Part shown: positions 13,138 to 24,800 of the stretch, piece after piece
Position numbering within the stretch: the stretch's first letter is position 1
Layout of the letters: each line of letters opens with the position of its first letter
DNA from: Streptomyces mobaraensis
GTDB lineage: Bacteria > Actinomycetota > Actinomycetes > Streptomycetales > Streptomycetaceae
Direction of reading: 5' to 3'
Length of the DNA: 64,000 bases
Assembly: GCF_020099395.1 (NCBI RefSeq)
Contig: NZ_CP083590.1
Location: forward strand, 7,068,001-7,132,000
Program-made: the position numbers and the translations under genes
Notes under the pieces: generated by a model
Told to the model about the DNA's origin: nothing
The model's database searches: none
Seen by the model: the letters and a program-made list of their open reading frames with translations, nothing else

Positions 13138-13229
13138 CTTCGTGCCCCGGCTTCATGCCCCGGCTTCATGCCCCCGCTTCGTGCCCCGGTTTCGTGCCCC
13201 GGCTTCGTGCCCCGGCTTCATGCGACCGG
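13138..13229. repeat. 13-bp tandem repeat, six full units plus a degenerate seventh
   Basis: Units of cttcRtgccccgg run head to tail: 13138-13150, 13151-13163, 13164-13176, 13177-13189, 13190-13202 and 13203-13215, followed by a diverged copy. The unit length is not a multiple of three and the array lies between two terminator hairpins, so it is non-coding. Confidence 0.85.
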
Positions 13230-13294
13230 TGACCCCGGCGGCGGATCGGCCCTTCGCGCGGCGCGTGCTCTCAAGCCCCTCCCCCCCGAACGCC

Positions 13295-13341
13295 GGACGG
13301 GCCGGGGGCGGCTCGATCGCTCGGCCGCCCCCGGCCCGTCC
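13295..13341. terminator. 18-bp perfect inverted repeat at the 3' end of the epoxidase operon
   Basis: Arms 13295-13312 and 13324-13341 are perfect reverse complements with an 11-nt loop. The structure sits about 80 nt past the epoxidase stop (reverse strand) and very probably terminates the reverse operon. Confidence 0.85.
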
Positions 13342-13423
13342 TCGGTCTCCTTCTTCCGCTTCCCGGCGTCACCCGAGCGTCACCCCGGCGTCACCCGGGT
13401 GCGTCTCGGAGAACCGTAACCGC

Positions 13424-14881
13424 CTACCCCACAGGCGCCGACCCCGCCGCCGCCGGCGTGAGGACCGACGCGTCGAGGCCCACCACCGCCAGCTCCTCCG
13501 CGGTGAACGGCGGCGCGGTCAGCTCCGGGCGGCGTTCGCCGGTGCGCATGGCCAGCAGGAAGCGGTTGGAACCCAGCTCCGACTGGGGCGCGTTCAGGCT
13601 CATCACGTCCGTGACGATCTCCGACGCCTCCGGGACGCGGATCGACGCCGCCGTGATGGCGTCGGCGAACCGGAGGCGCTGCTCGGTGTCGACGCCGACG
13701 AGCCGCGGGTCCGTCGCGTCCACGCGGCAGTTGACGTAGTCGATGTCCTTGGACGCCGCCAGGATCCAGGGGTCGTCGACGGCCGCGCCGATCGCCTTCT
13801 GTATCCGGTGCCCGTCTCCCGTCCCGGAGGGGGCGCCCTGCCCGAGCTCCCGGTCCAGGGTGACGGCGCAGCGCGCGGCCGAGCTCATGCCGTGCCCGTA
13901 GATCGGATTGAAGGCCGTCAGGGAGTCGCCGAGGACCAGCAGTCCGTCGGGCCACCGGTCGAGCCGTTCCGGGTACAGGCGCCGGTTGGCGGCGGAGCGG
14001 GAGCCGTAGAGGGGGGTGAGCGGTTCGGCGTCGCGCAGCAGGTCGGCGATGACCGGGTGCCGGAGGTCCCTCGCGAACGGCAGGAACTCCTCCTCGGTGG
14101 AGGGGAGCCGGGCGCCGCGGGTGCAGGAGAGCGTCACGATCCAGCGGCCGCCCTCGATGGGGTAGACGACGCCGAAGCGGCCGGGCTCGCGGACGTTGTC
14201 GTCGGCGGCGATGTTCACGGCGGGGAAGCCCGTCGTCGCCCCGGGCGGGGCCTGGAAGAAGCGGGTCGCGTAGGCGACGCCGGCGTCCACGACGTCCTCT
14301 TCCGGCGCGGGCGCGCCGAGCGCCGCGAGCCACTGCTTGAGCCGGGAGCCGCGCCCGGTGGCGTCGATCACCAGGTCGGCTTCCAGCGCGGTCCGCCGCC
14401 CGCTGTCGATGTCGCGGACGACCACGCCGGTGACCCGTCCCGCGTCGCCGGTGAGGTCGACGGCCTCGGTGCGCTGCAGAACGGTGATGTTGCGCCGCGT
14501 CAGCGCCCCCTGACGTACCGTCAGGTCGAGCAGAGGACGGCTGGCGAGCAGGGCGAACTGCGTGGCGGGGAAGCGGTGTTGCCAGCCCTGCCCGGTGAGG
14601 GTGACCAGATCCGCGGGGAAGCCGAGCCGGCGGGCCCCCGCCGCGAGGAGGCGGTCGGTGGTGCCGGGCAGCAGGTCCTCTATGAGGTGTGCCCCGTTGG
14701 ACCACAGCAGATGGGCGTGGCGGCCCTGCGGCACGCCCTTGCGGTGCCGGGCCTCCTCGGGCAGTTCGTCGCGCTCCACGACGGTGACGGTCTCGGCGTG
14801 GCGGGCCAGCACATGGGCCGCGAGGGTCCCTGCCATGCTGGCGCCCAGGACGACGGCGTGGGCGAGTCGGGTGGTGGTCAC
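13424..14881 (-). CDS. monCI: FAD-dependent polyene epoxidase of polyether biosynthesis (MonCI-like)
   Basis: 485 aa. Group A flavin monooxygenase fold: an N-terminal Rossmann motif VVLGASMAG followed by an acidic strand end (VTVVERD), then DATGRGSR at about residue 180, and the FAD-binding segment LVLGDSLTAFNPIYGHGMSS at about residue 325. The family includes MonCI and Lsd18, which epoxidise the E-olefins of the linear polyketide before the ether rings are made. I recall the monensin enzyme being closely similar through the N terminus and the GDSLTAFNPIYGHG region. The start is a GTG at 14881 that overlaps the stop of the upstream small hydrolase (GTGA), so translation is probably coupled. 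It is the last gene of the reverse PKS operon. The enzyme is cytosolic, with no signal peptide. Similar FAD halogenases lack this neighbourhood. Confidence 0.88.
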   Translation of the reverse strand: MTTTRLAHAVVLGASMAGTLAAHVLARHAETVTVVERDELPEEARHRKGVPQGRHAHLLWSNGAHLIEDLLPGTTDRLLAAGARRLGFPADLVTLTGQGWQHRFPATQFALLASRPLLDLTVRQGALTRRNITVLQRTEAVDLTGDAGRVTGVVVRDIDSGRRTALEADLVIDATGRGSRLKQWLAALGAPAPEEDVVDAGVAYATRFFQAPPGATTGFPAVNIAADDNVREPGRFGVVYPIEGGRWIVTLSCTRGARLPSTEEEFLPFARDLRHPVIADLLRDAEPLTPLYGSRSAANRRLYPERLDRWPDGLLVLGDSLTAFNPIYGHGMSSAARCAVTLDRELGQGAPSGTGDGHRIQKAIGAAVDDPWILAASKDIDYVNCRVDATDPRLVGVDTEQRLRFADAITAASIRVPEASEIVTDVMSLNAPQSELGSNRFLLAMRTGERRPELTAPPFTAEELAVVGLDASVLTPAAAGSAPVG

Positions 14882-15351
14882 GCGCGGTTCCCTTCGGGGT
14901 GGGCGGGGTCGGTGCCGGATGCCGTGCCGACCGCGTCGGGTTCGTCCACGGCCGTGTCCCCGGCCGTGTCGGCGACCGTGTCCATGGTCACGTCCGTCAC
15001 TCCCCAGAACGCCTGGACCCGGCGGCCCAGCCCGTTCTCGTCGAGTTCGACGATGCCGACGATGCGGAAGGTCATCGGCCGGGGCTTCCGCACGGTGACG
15101 ACGGTCGGCGTCACGACGAAACGGTCGTCCATCGAGGTCATCGGCGGGCCCGGCACCTCGTGCGTCCCGCAGGAGACGGCCAGTTCGAGATGGCGGCGCA
15201 GATCCTCCTTGCCGACCATCGGCGGCCGTCCCACCGGGTCCTCGAAGACGATGTCGTCCGCGAACAGGTCGAGGACGCCCTCGATGTCGCCGGCGTTGAT
15301 GCGTTGGGCGTAGTCGAGTGCCATCTTCTTTCGCGCGGCCTCGTCGGGCAT
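14878..15351 (-). CDS. monBII: Polyether epoxide hydrolase/cyclase, SnoaL/KSI fold (MonBII-like)
   Basis: 157 aa with the NTF2/ketosteroid-isomerase fold signature of polyether cyclases: YAQRINAGDIEGVLDLFADD near the N terminus, FEDPVGRPPMVGKEDL, and a final strand VQAFWGV followed by a short acidic tail. MonBI/MonBII, and the fused Lsd19, open the epoxides to build the ether rings. It shares the DPVG and INAGD motifs with its neighbour and is a diverged paralogue of it. The ATG at 15351 has GGAGGAG 3-9 nt upstream and lies 24 nt after the neighbour's stop; its own stop overlaps the epoxidase start. Catalytic Asp/Glu residues are present in the usual places (DIVFEDP, and E in IVELDENG), though I cannot align them exactly. 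Confidence 0.85.
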   Translation of the reverse strand: MPDEAARKKMALDYAQRINAGDIEGVLDLFADDIVFEDPVGRPPMVGKEDLRRHLELAVSCGTHEVPGPPMTSMDDRFVVTPTVVTVRKPRPMTFRIVGIVELDENGLGRRVQAFWGVTDVTMDTVADTAGDTAVDEPDAVGTASGTDPAHPEGNRA

Positions 15352-15375
15352 TGCTCCTCCAGGAAGGGTGGCCGG

Positions 15376-15810
15376 TCAGCCGAGGACCGTGAGATCGGAT
15401 GTGCCCCAGTACGCCTTCACGTGCTCGACGAGCCCGGACCTGTCCAGGCGCATCACGAGCATGGCGGCGCGCCGGATGCGGGCCGTCCGGGGGTCGTCGG
15501 GGGCCTTGAGCCAGCCGCGTCCGGCGTACAGCGGGCCGTCGGGCAGGTAGTCCATGACGGAGGTGACCTGCAGCAGGACGTGGGTGCCGTCCTGCCCGGC
15601 GACCGGCTCGGCCGCCTCCTCGTGGACGTGGGCGCCGAGCAGACGCGCGTAGTGGGCGCGCAGTTCCCCGTGGCCGGTGAGCGGCGGCAGGCCGACCGGG
15701 TCCTCCAGGACGGCGTCGGGGGCGTACAGCTCCAGGACCGCGTCGACGTCCCCGGCGTTGATCCGACGGCTGTGCTCCAGGGCCCGCTGCTTGCGGGTGA
15801 ACTCGTTCAT
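15376..15810 (-). CDS. monBI: Polyether epoxide hydrolase/cyclase, SnoaL/KSI fold (MonBI-like)
   Basis: 144 aa, one compact KSI-fold domain: HSRRINAGDVDAVLELYAPD, VLEDPVGLPPLTGH, TSVMDYLPDGPLYAGRGWL and the final strand VKAYWGTSDLTVLG. These match what I remember of MonBI, whose structure is known and which works with MonBII in the epoxide-opening cascade that forms the rings. The ATG at 15810 overlaps the stop of the 3675-aa PKS gene (ATGA), so production of this cyclase is tied to that of the last PKS. The order PKS, MonBI, MonBII, MonCI places all oxidative-cyclisation enzymes after the PKS in one operon. The BI/BII naming rests on sequence memory; the function does not depend on it. Confidence 0.87.
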   Translation of the reverse strand: MNEFTRKQRALEHSRRINAGDVDAVLELYAPDAVLEDPVGLPPLTGHGELRAHYARLLGAHVHEEAAEPVAGQDGTHVLLQVTSVMDYLPDGPLYAGRGWLKAPDDPRTARIRRAAMLVMRLDRSGLVEHVKAYWGTSDLTVLG

Positions 15811-18800
15811 CGCTGCTCCTCCACTGCCTGGCCGTCGTGTCCGTCGCCGGTGTCCCGGCCGAGGTCCCGGTCGATGAACGCGAAGATCTCGTCGGCCGAC
15901 GCGTCCTGGATGCGGGTGGCCAGCGCGGTGTCCCCGGCCGGCTCCCCGGCTGCGTCCCCGGCCGTGCCGTCCGGTACGTCGAGGCGGGCCAGTGCGGCGC
16001 GCAGCCGCCCGGCCAGCGCGGTCCGTGCCGTGCCGTCCCGCGAGGAGACGGCGAGCAGGGCGGACTCCAGGCGCTCGAACTCCTCCAGGACGCCGGCGAG
16101 CGGGTCCGCCTCCGGCGGCGCCAGTTCCTCTTCCAGCCGGCGGGCGAGCGCCGCCGGGTCCGGGTGGTCGAAGACGAAGGTGGCCGGCAGCTTCAGACCG
16201 GTCGCCGCCGAGAGCCGGTTGCGCAGCTCCACCGCGGTCAGGGAGTCGAAGCCGAGTTCGCGCAGGCCCTGCGTGGCGTTGACGGGCGTGGCCGCGTCGT
16301 AGCCGAGAACCGCCGCGACGTGCGAGCACACCAGGTCGAGCAGCGCCTGCTCCCGCTCCGCCGCGGGCAGCCCGCTCAGCGTCCTCCGGAGCGCGGACGG
16401 CCCCGACGGGCCGCCGGCGGCCCGGTCCGCGCCGCCGCGCACCAGGTTCCGCAGCAGCGTCGGCGCGGCGGAGTGGCTCCGCGCCTGCCGGCGCATCCGG
16501 GCCAAATCCAGCCGGACCGGCGCGAGCAGCGGCAGACCGCTGTCCCACGCGGCGTCGAGGAGGGCGAGGCCCTCGTCGGCGCCGAGCCCGACCACACCGG
16601 CGGCGGCGTGCCGCGCCCGGTCGGCGTCGCTCAGCCGCCCGGACATGCCCTCCGTCAGCCGCCAGTAGCCCCACGCCAGGGAGGTGGCGGTGGCGCCGCC
16701 GGCCCGCCGGTGCGCGGCGAGCGCGTCGAGGAAGGCGTTGGCGGCCGTGTAACCGGCCTGCCCCGCCCCGCCGAGCAGGCCGGCCACCGAGGAGTACAGG
16801 ACGAACGCCGACAGGTCCGCGTCCGCCGTCAGCTCGTGCAGGTTCCAGGCGGCGTCCGCCTTCACCCGCATCACCTCCTCGACCTGCTCGGCCGAGAGGT
16901 TCTGGACGACCGCGTCGCTCACGGTGCCCGCGCAGTGGAACACCGCGGTCAGCGGATGCTCGGGGGGCACCGACGCCAGCAGGGCCGCGGCGGCCTCCCG
17001 GTCGCCCGGGTCGCAGGCGGCGAAGGAGATGTGGGCGCCCAGCGCGGCCAGTTCCGCGGCGAGTTCCAGCGCGCCGGGGGCCTCGGCCCCGCGCCGGCTC
17101 GACAGCAGCAGGTTCCGTGCGCCGTGCCGGGTGACCAGGTGCCGGGCGGTGAGGGAGCCCAGGGCGCCGGTGCCGCCGGTGATCAGCACAGTGCCGTCCG
17201 GGTCGAACGCGACCGGCAGGGTGAACACCGGCGGACGCGAGGCGGCGTACCCGGAACCCAGCGCCTCGGGCGCCCGGCGGACGTCCCACACGGACCCTTC
17301 CACCGGCGTCAGGGCGCCGCGCGCCGCGAACTCAGTGAATGCCGCGACCACGTCGCGGGCTCGCTCGGCCGCGACCGGCCCGACCGCCTGGTCCGGGCCG
17401 GCTCCCCGCCGGACCACCAGTGCGCCGTCCCGCACCGCCAGGACCGCGTCGGGAGAGCCCGCCGGAGCGGTACCGCCCGCCGCGTCCACGGTCCGAAGCC
17501 GGGCGCCGAGATGCCGGGCCAGGCGCATGGCGGCCGAGCCGACGGCTCCCGTGCCCTCCTCGACGAGCAGCGCATCGCCCTCGCGCAGCTCCGCCACGTC
17601 CGTGAGCGCGTGGTACGCGGACCCATGGACCCCGAGGGACCCGGCCGCCCGCGTCCAGCTCCAGCCGGACGGCACCGGCGCGACGAGCCCGGCCCCGGTG
17701 ACGGCCACCGGCCCCACGGCGTCGAACAGCCCGAGGACCCGGTCTCCCACCGACACGGCACCGACCCCGGCACCCACCTCCGTCACCACGCCCGCACCGG
17801 CGACCACGGGCGCGGGAGCGCCCGGCGCGGCCGGGTCCGGGGCGGCCGCCCGCAGCGCCACCCGTACCTCGTCCGCCGCGAGCTCCCGGCCGGCCTCGGG
17901 GGCGTCGACGAGGGCGAGCCGCTCCCCGTCCCCCCGCGCCAGGCGCCAGGTGGCGGATCCGACCGGCGGGGCGAGCCGCCCGGACGCGTCGTCGCGCACC
18001 AGCCGCGGCACGTACATCAGGCCCTCGCGCAGCGCCAGTTCGGGCTCGTCCGAGGCCAGCGCCGCCGGAACCGCCGCGAGGGAAGCGGGCAGTTCGTCGA
18101 CGTCGAGCAGCGTCAGCCGGCCCGGGTTCTCGGTCTGCGCGCTGCGCACCAAGCCCCACAGCGCCGCGCCGGGCAGATCGCCGGCCTCCTCGCCCGGCCG
18201 TGCGGCGACGGCGCCCTGGGTGACGACGACCAGACGGCTCGTCCCGAACGCGGCGTCGGCGAGCCAGTCCTTCAGCAGGCCCAGCAGCGCGACGGAGGAG
18301 TGCCGTGCGAACTCGGCCGCGTCGTACGCCTCTTCCATCGGTGTGACGCACACCGCGAGGACGACGTCGGGCACGTCACCCCCCGCGGCGGCCTCCGCCC
18401 GCAGCGCCCCGAACGTCTCCCGCACGGGCGCCCCGTCCAGCACCCCGGACAGCTCCGCCGCCAGCGGCTCTCCGGGCAGCGCGACGAGGGCCGCCCGCGG
18501 GCGACCGCCGTCGCCCCGGGCCTCCACCCGCGTCCAGTCGAGCCGGAAGAGCGCGTCGCGGTCCACACCCCGCGCCCCCGCGACCTGACGGGCCGCCACC
18601 GGCCGCACCGTGAGCGCCTCCAGCGTCAGCACCGGCGCGCCGGCGGTGTCCACGGCCGTCAGGGACAGCCGGTCCGCTGCGGTACGGGTGATCCGGATCC
18701 GCAGCCGGTCCGCGCCCGCCGCGTGCACCCGGAGGCCGCTCCAGGAGAACGGCAGCAGCACCTGGTCCGTGTCGGCGGACGACGCGGCCGTGTCCAGGAT

Positions 18801-21800
18801 CAGCGCGTGCAGCGCGGCGTCGAGCAGCACGGGATGCACCCGGTACCGGCCGGCCGCGCCGCTCTCCGGCTCCGGCAGGGCCACCTCGGCGTACACGTCC
18901 TCGCCGTGCCGCCACGCGGCCACCAGACCCCGGGTCGCCGGGCCGAAGTCGTAGCCGTACGACGCGAGTTCGTCATAGGGGTCGGCGCCGTCGGTTCCAT
19001 CGGCCCCGGAGACGGGCGTGGACCCCGGCGGCGGCCAGGCGCCGGGGGACCCGGCGTCCGGAGCCTCCGGACCGGCGGGCGCGAGCACACCCGCGGCGTG
19101 CCTGGTCCACCCGTCCTCCTCGCCGCCGCCGGCGGGCCGGGAGTGGACGGACACCGGGCGCCGCCCGTCCTCGTCCACCGGGCCGACCACCACCTGGAGG
19201 TCGACCGCGCCCGCGTCCCCGAAGGCGAGCGGCGTGTGCAGGGTGAGGTCCGCGAGCTGCTCGCAGCCGGTGCGCACGGCGGCCTGGAGGGCCAGTTCCA
19301 CGAACGCCGACCCGGGCAGCAGCACGGTGTCCGCGACCCGGTGCTCGGCGAGCCAGCCCTGGTCCCGCGGCGAGATCCGGCCGGTCAGCACATGGCTGCC
19401 GCCGTCCGCGAGTTCCACGGCGGCCCCCAGCAGCGGGTGCCCGGCCGAGGCGAGCCCGAGCCCCGACGGATCCCCGGCGACGGCCCGGCGCCCCTCCAGC
19501 CAGTACCGCTCCCGCTGGAAGGCGTACGTCGGCAGGTCCACGATCCGGGGAGGCGGAACGGCGGGGAACCAGCCCCTCCAGTCCACCTCGGCCCCGGCGG
19601 CGAACGCCTGGGCGACGGCGCGCGCGAGCTGCGCCGTGTCCCCGTGATCGCGGCGCAGCGTGGGCACCACGGTGGCGGAGACGTCCGCCCGCTCGATGGT
19701 CTCCTCCACGCCGAGGGTCAGTACGGGGTGCGGGCTCGCCTCGATGAACAGGCGGTAGCCGTCGGCGAGGAGGGCCTCGACGGTGTCGGCGAAGCGCACC
19801 GGCTGCCGCAGGTTCGTGATCCAGTAGTCGGTGCCGAGGACGCCGGTATCGTCCAGGTTCTCGGCGGTGACCGTCGAGTAGAACGCGATACCGGTGTCCG
19901 ACGGACGGATGCCGGAGAGCCGCTCGGTGAGCAGATCGGTGATCAGATCGACCTGGGGGCCGTGGGAGGCGTAGTCCACGTCGATGACGCGGGCCCGCAG
20001 CCCGCGCGCCTCGGCCTCGGCCACGACCGCGGCGACCGCCTCGGGCGGGCCCGAGACCACCGTGGACGACGGCCCGTTGACCGCCGCGACACCCACCCCG
20101 GGATGCCCCTCGACCAGCTCCGCGGCCTGCTCCCGGCCCACCCCGAGGGAAGCCATCGCACCGCCCCCGGACAGCTCCCGCAGCGCCAGGCTGCGCAGCG
20201 CCACGACCTTCGCGCCGTCCTCCAGCGTCAGCGCCCCCGCCACGCACGCCGCGGCGATCTCGCCCTGCGAATGCCCCACCACGGCGGCCGGCACGACCCC
20301 GTACGCCGCCCACACCGCCGCCAGCGACACCATCACGGCCCACAGGACGGGCTGGACGACCTCCACCCGCGTCAGCTCCCCGCCGTCACCGCGCATCACC
20401 TCGGTCAGCGACCAGTCGACGTAGGGGGCGAGGGCTTGTTCGCACTCGGCGATGCGGGCGGCGAACACCGGCGACTCGTCGAGGAGCCGGGCGCCCATGC
20501 CCGCCCACTGCGAACCCTGCCCCGGGAACACCAGCACCGGACCGGCACCGGAGGAGCCCGCGACCCCGGTCACCACGTCGGACGAGGGCTCGCCCGCCGC
20601 CAGCGCCCGCAACCCGGCCGTCAGCGCGTCCCGGTCACGCCCCAGAACGACCGCCCGCCGCTCGAACAGCGACCGGGTCCTGACGAGCGACCACCCCACG
20701 TCGACGGGCGACGCGAGCCGGGGATCGTCGGCCACCCGCGCGGCCAGCGCCCGGGCCTGGGCCCGCAGCGCCGTCTCGTCACGGCCGGAGATCACCCACG
20801 GCACCACCCCGGCCGGCGCCTCGGCGTCGCCCGAGCCCGCCGGCTCCGGCGCTTCCGGCGCCTGCTCCAGGATCACGTGCGCGTTCGTGCCCGAGATGCC
20901 GAAGGCGGACACCCCGGCCCGGCGCGGGCGTTCGCCGCGCGGCCAGTCGACCGGCTCGGCGAGGAGCCGCACCCCGCCGCTCTCCCAGTCCACGTGCGGC
21001 GTCGGCGCGTCGAGGTGGATCGAGGCGGGCAGCCGCTCGTGCTCCAGGGCCTTCACCATCTTGATCACCCCGGCCACACCGGCCGACGCCTGCGCGTGCC
21101 CGATGTTCGACTTGATCGAACCGAGCCACAGCGGCCGGTCCGCGGGCCGGTCCTTGCCGTAGGTGGCGAGGAGTGCGCCGGCTTCGATGGGGTCGCCCAG
21201 TGTGGTACCCGTGCCGTGCGCCTCCACCACGTCCACGTCCTCGGCGGACAGCCGCGCGTTGGCCAGCGCCTGCCGGATCACCCGCTGCTGCGCCTGCCCG
21301 TTGGGCGCCGTCAGACCGTTGCTCGTACCGTCCTGGTTGACGGCCGAACCGCGGACGACGGCGAGGACCTTGTGCCCGTTCCGCCGCGCCTCCGACAGCC
21401 GCTCCAGGACCACCAGGCCGACGCCCTCGGCCCAGCCCGTGCCGTCGGCCGCCGCGGCGAACGGCTTGCACCGCCCGTCCGCCGCGAGACCCCGCTGGAG
21501 CGAGAACTCCACGAACGAGCCCGGAGTCGCCATCACCGTCGCGCCCCCGGCCAGCGCCAGCGAGCACTCGCCCCGGCGCAGCGCGTTCGCCGCCTGGTGG
21601 ATCGCCACCAGGGAGGACGAGCAGCCGGTGTCGAGCGTCATCGCCGGCCCTTCGAGGCCCAGCACGTACGACACCCGGCCCGAGGCGACGCAGCCGAGGT
21701 TGCCGGTGCCGATGTACCCCTCCACCTCCGTGGGCCGCTCACCGACCAGCGCGAGGTAGTCGAAGATCGTCAGGCCGGTGTACACCCCGGCGTTGCTGCC

Positions 21801-24800
21801 CTTGAGTGCCTCGCGGGTGATGCCCGCGTGCTCGAACGCCTCCCACGCGGTCTCCAGGAGCAGCCGCTGCTGCGGGTCCATCGCCACGGCCTCGCGCGGG
21901 CTGATGCCGAAGAACGCGGCGTCGAAGTCCCCCGCGTCGTAAAGGAATCCGCCCTCGCGCACATAGCTCGTACCGCGGCTCTCCGGATCCGGGTCGTACA
22001 GCGCCTCCAGGTCCCAGCCGCGGTCGTCGGGGAAGTCGCCCATGGCGTCCCTGCGGGCCATGACCAGGTCCCACAGCTCCTCGGCGGAACGCACGTCGCC
22101 CGGGTACCGGCAGGCCATGCCGACGATCGCGATCGGTTCGTCGTCCGCGACGACCCCGGCCGCCCCCGCCGCGTCGTCCGCCGTCCCGCCCGACAGCTCG
22201 GCGCGGAGGACGTCGGCGAGCGCCTCGGGCGTGGGGTGGTCGAAGACCACCGTGGTCGGCAGGGTGAGGCCGGTGCTCTTGTTGAGCCGGTTGCGCAGCT
22301 CCACCGCGGTCAGCGAGTCGAAGCCGAGCTCCTGGAACGGCTTCGCCGCCGGCACCGCGTCCACGTCCGAGTGCCCCAGGGTCGCCGCCGCCTGCGCACG
22401 CACGTGCTGCAACAGCAACTGTCGCTGCTGGGCCGGCTTCACCCCGGCCATCTCCTGCCGCAGCGACGACTCCTCGGCGCTCTCGCGCACCACCGGTGCG
22501 ACCGCCCGCCGGTTCTCCGGCAGGTCCCCGAGCAGGGGGCTGGGCCGCTGCGCGGTGAACGTCGACGTGAACTGCGCCCAGTCGAAGTTCGCGACGGTCA
22601 GCGTCGTCTCGCCCGAACTCATCGCCTGGTGAAGCACCTTGACGCACAGGTCGGGGTCGAGCGGATGCAGACCGAACCGGCTGAAGAAGGCCAGCGCGGC
22701 CTGATCGGCGGCCATCCCGGCCTCGGCCCAGGGGCCCCAGGCGATGGAGGTGGCGGGGAGTCCTTGCGAGCGGCGGTGTTCGGCGAGGGCGTCGAGGAAG
22801 TGGTTGGCGGCGCCGTAGGCGCCCTGCCGTCCGCTGCCCCACACGCCGGCGCCGGAGGAGAACATCACGAAGGCCGACAGGTCCGCGTCCCGCGTCATCT
22901 CATGCAGGTTGAGCGCGGCCCGCGCCTTCGGCGCGAGCACCTCGTCCAGCTCGGAGAGGGAGAGCTCGTCGAGCGCGATGTAGTTGGGCACGCCCGCGGC
23001 GTGGATGACGGCGGTGAGGGGGTGGTGGTCGGGGATGGTGTCGAGGAGGTCGCGGAGTTGGTGGGGGTCGCTGACGTCGCAGGCGGTGATGGTGACGGTG
23101 GTGCCGAGTTGGGTGAGTTCTTGGGTGAGTTGTCGGGCGCCGGGGGCGTGGGGTCCGCGTCGGCTGGTGAGGTGGAGGTGGGGTGCGCCGTGGTGGGCGA
23201 GCCAGCGGGCGAGGACGGCGCCGATGCCGCCGGTTCCGCCGGTGATGAGGGTGGTGCCTTGGGGTTGCCAGGTGGGGGTGGTGTGGGTGGTGGGGGCGTG
23301 GGTGAGGCGTCGGGTGTGGGTGCCGGTGGTGCGGATGGCGATTTGGTCTTCGTCGTCCTGTTGGTTCAGGGCGGTGGCGAGGCGGGTGAGGGTGTGGTGG
23401 TCGATGTGTGGGGGGAGGTCGATGAGTGTGGCCCAGAGGTGGGGGTGTTCGAGGGCGGCGACGCGTCCGAGTCCCCAGGTTTGGGCTTGGTGGGGGTGGG
23501 TGAGGGGGTCGGTCGATCCCGTGGAGACGGCGCCTTGGGTGAGGGTGTGGACGGGTGTGGTGGTGCCGTTGTCGTTGAGGGCTTGGATGAGGGTGGTGGT
23601 GGCGGCGAGGCCGGTGGGGACGGCGGGGTGGTCGGGGTGGGGTGTCTCGTCCAGCGCCAGCAGATTGACGATCCCGGCGCACGGACCTCCCTCCAGCAGC
23701 GACCGCAACTCCCTGGCGAATTCCGCGCGTTCCACGTCCCGCGCGTCCACCACGTGCCGTCGCACCTCGGCGCCGTGGGCGGCCAGGGTCTGCGCGGCCG
23801 CCAGAACGGCAGGGTGATCGATGTGCGCGGCGGGCACGAGCAGCAGCCAGTCCCCGCTCAACTCCGGCGCGGCCGACGGATCGGCCAGGTGCTTCCAGGT
23901 GACGCGGTAGCGCCAGGAATCGACCGTGGTCTGCTCCCGGTGCCGGCGTCGCCAGGCCGAGAGGACCGGCAGTGCGGGCTCCAGCGTCTCGACCGCCTGG
24001 GACCCTCCGTCGAGCTCCAGACTCTCCGCGAGCGCCTCGACGTCCAGGTCCTCGATCGCCTGCCACACCTGCGCCTCGACGGGATCGTGGCCGCCGCCCG
24101 CCACCGGGGCCGCCGCGGGCGGCTCGACCCAGTAGTGGCGGTGCTGGAAGGGGTAGGTCGGCAGGTCGACGGTCCGGGGGGCGGGGTCGGTGGGGAACCA
24201 GCGTCGCCAGTCGACGTCCGCGCCCGAGGTGAAGGCCAGGGCGGCGGAGTGCGTGAACTGGGCGAGCCCGCCGTGGTCCCGCCGCAGCGTGGGAACGGTC
24301 GTGGCCGTGACGCCGGACCGGTCGATGGTCTCCTGGATGCCCAGGTTGAGTACGGGGTGGGGGCTGGCCTCGATGAACAGGCGGTAGCCGTCGGCGAGCA
24401 GGGCCTCGACGGTGTCGGCGAAGCGCACCGGCTGCCGCAGGTTTGTCACCCAGTAGTCCGTGTCCAGACCGGTGGTGTCGATGTGCTCGGCGGTGACGGT
24501 GGAGTAGAACGCCACGTCGGTGTCCACCGGGCGGATACCGCTCAGGCGGTCCGTCAGCTGATCGGTCAGCCGGTCGATCTGCGGGCCGTGCGAGGCGTAC
24601 CCGACGTCGATCACGCGGGCCCTGAGCCCCCGGGCCTCGGCCTCGGCGACCACGGCGGCGACGTGCTCGGGCGGACCGGAGATCACGGTCGAGGACGGAC
24701 CGTTGACCGCCGCGACGCACGTCCCCGGCCGGTCGCCGATCAGTTCGGCGGCCTCTTCGGCGCCGGTCCCGAGGGAGGCCATGTCGCCGTGTCCGGCGAG

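Noticed and set aside
8946..13169. 1407-codon reverse-strand open frame opposite the second PKS gene
   Set aside because: Same reason: antisense to proven PKS domains, no motif or start signal.
21600..21680. DTGCSSS in the second KS of the 3675-aa PKS as an inactive or loading KS
   Set aside because: The active Cys and both His motifs are intact; Ala to Gly beside Cys does not by itself mean a KSQ or dead KS.
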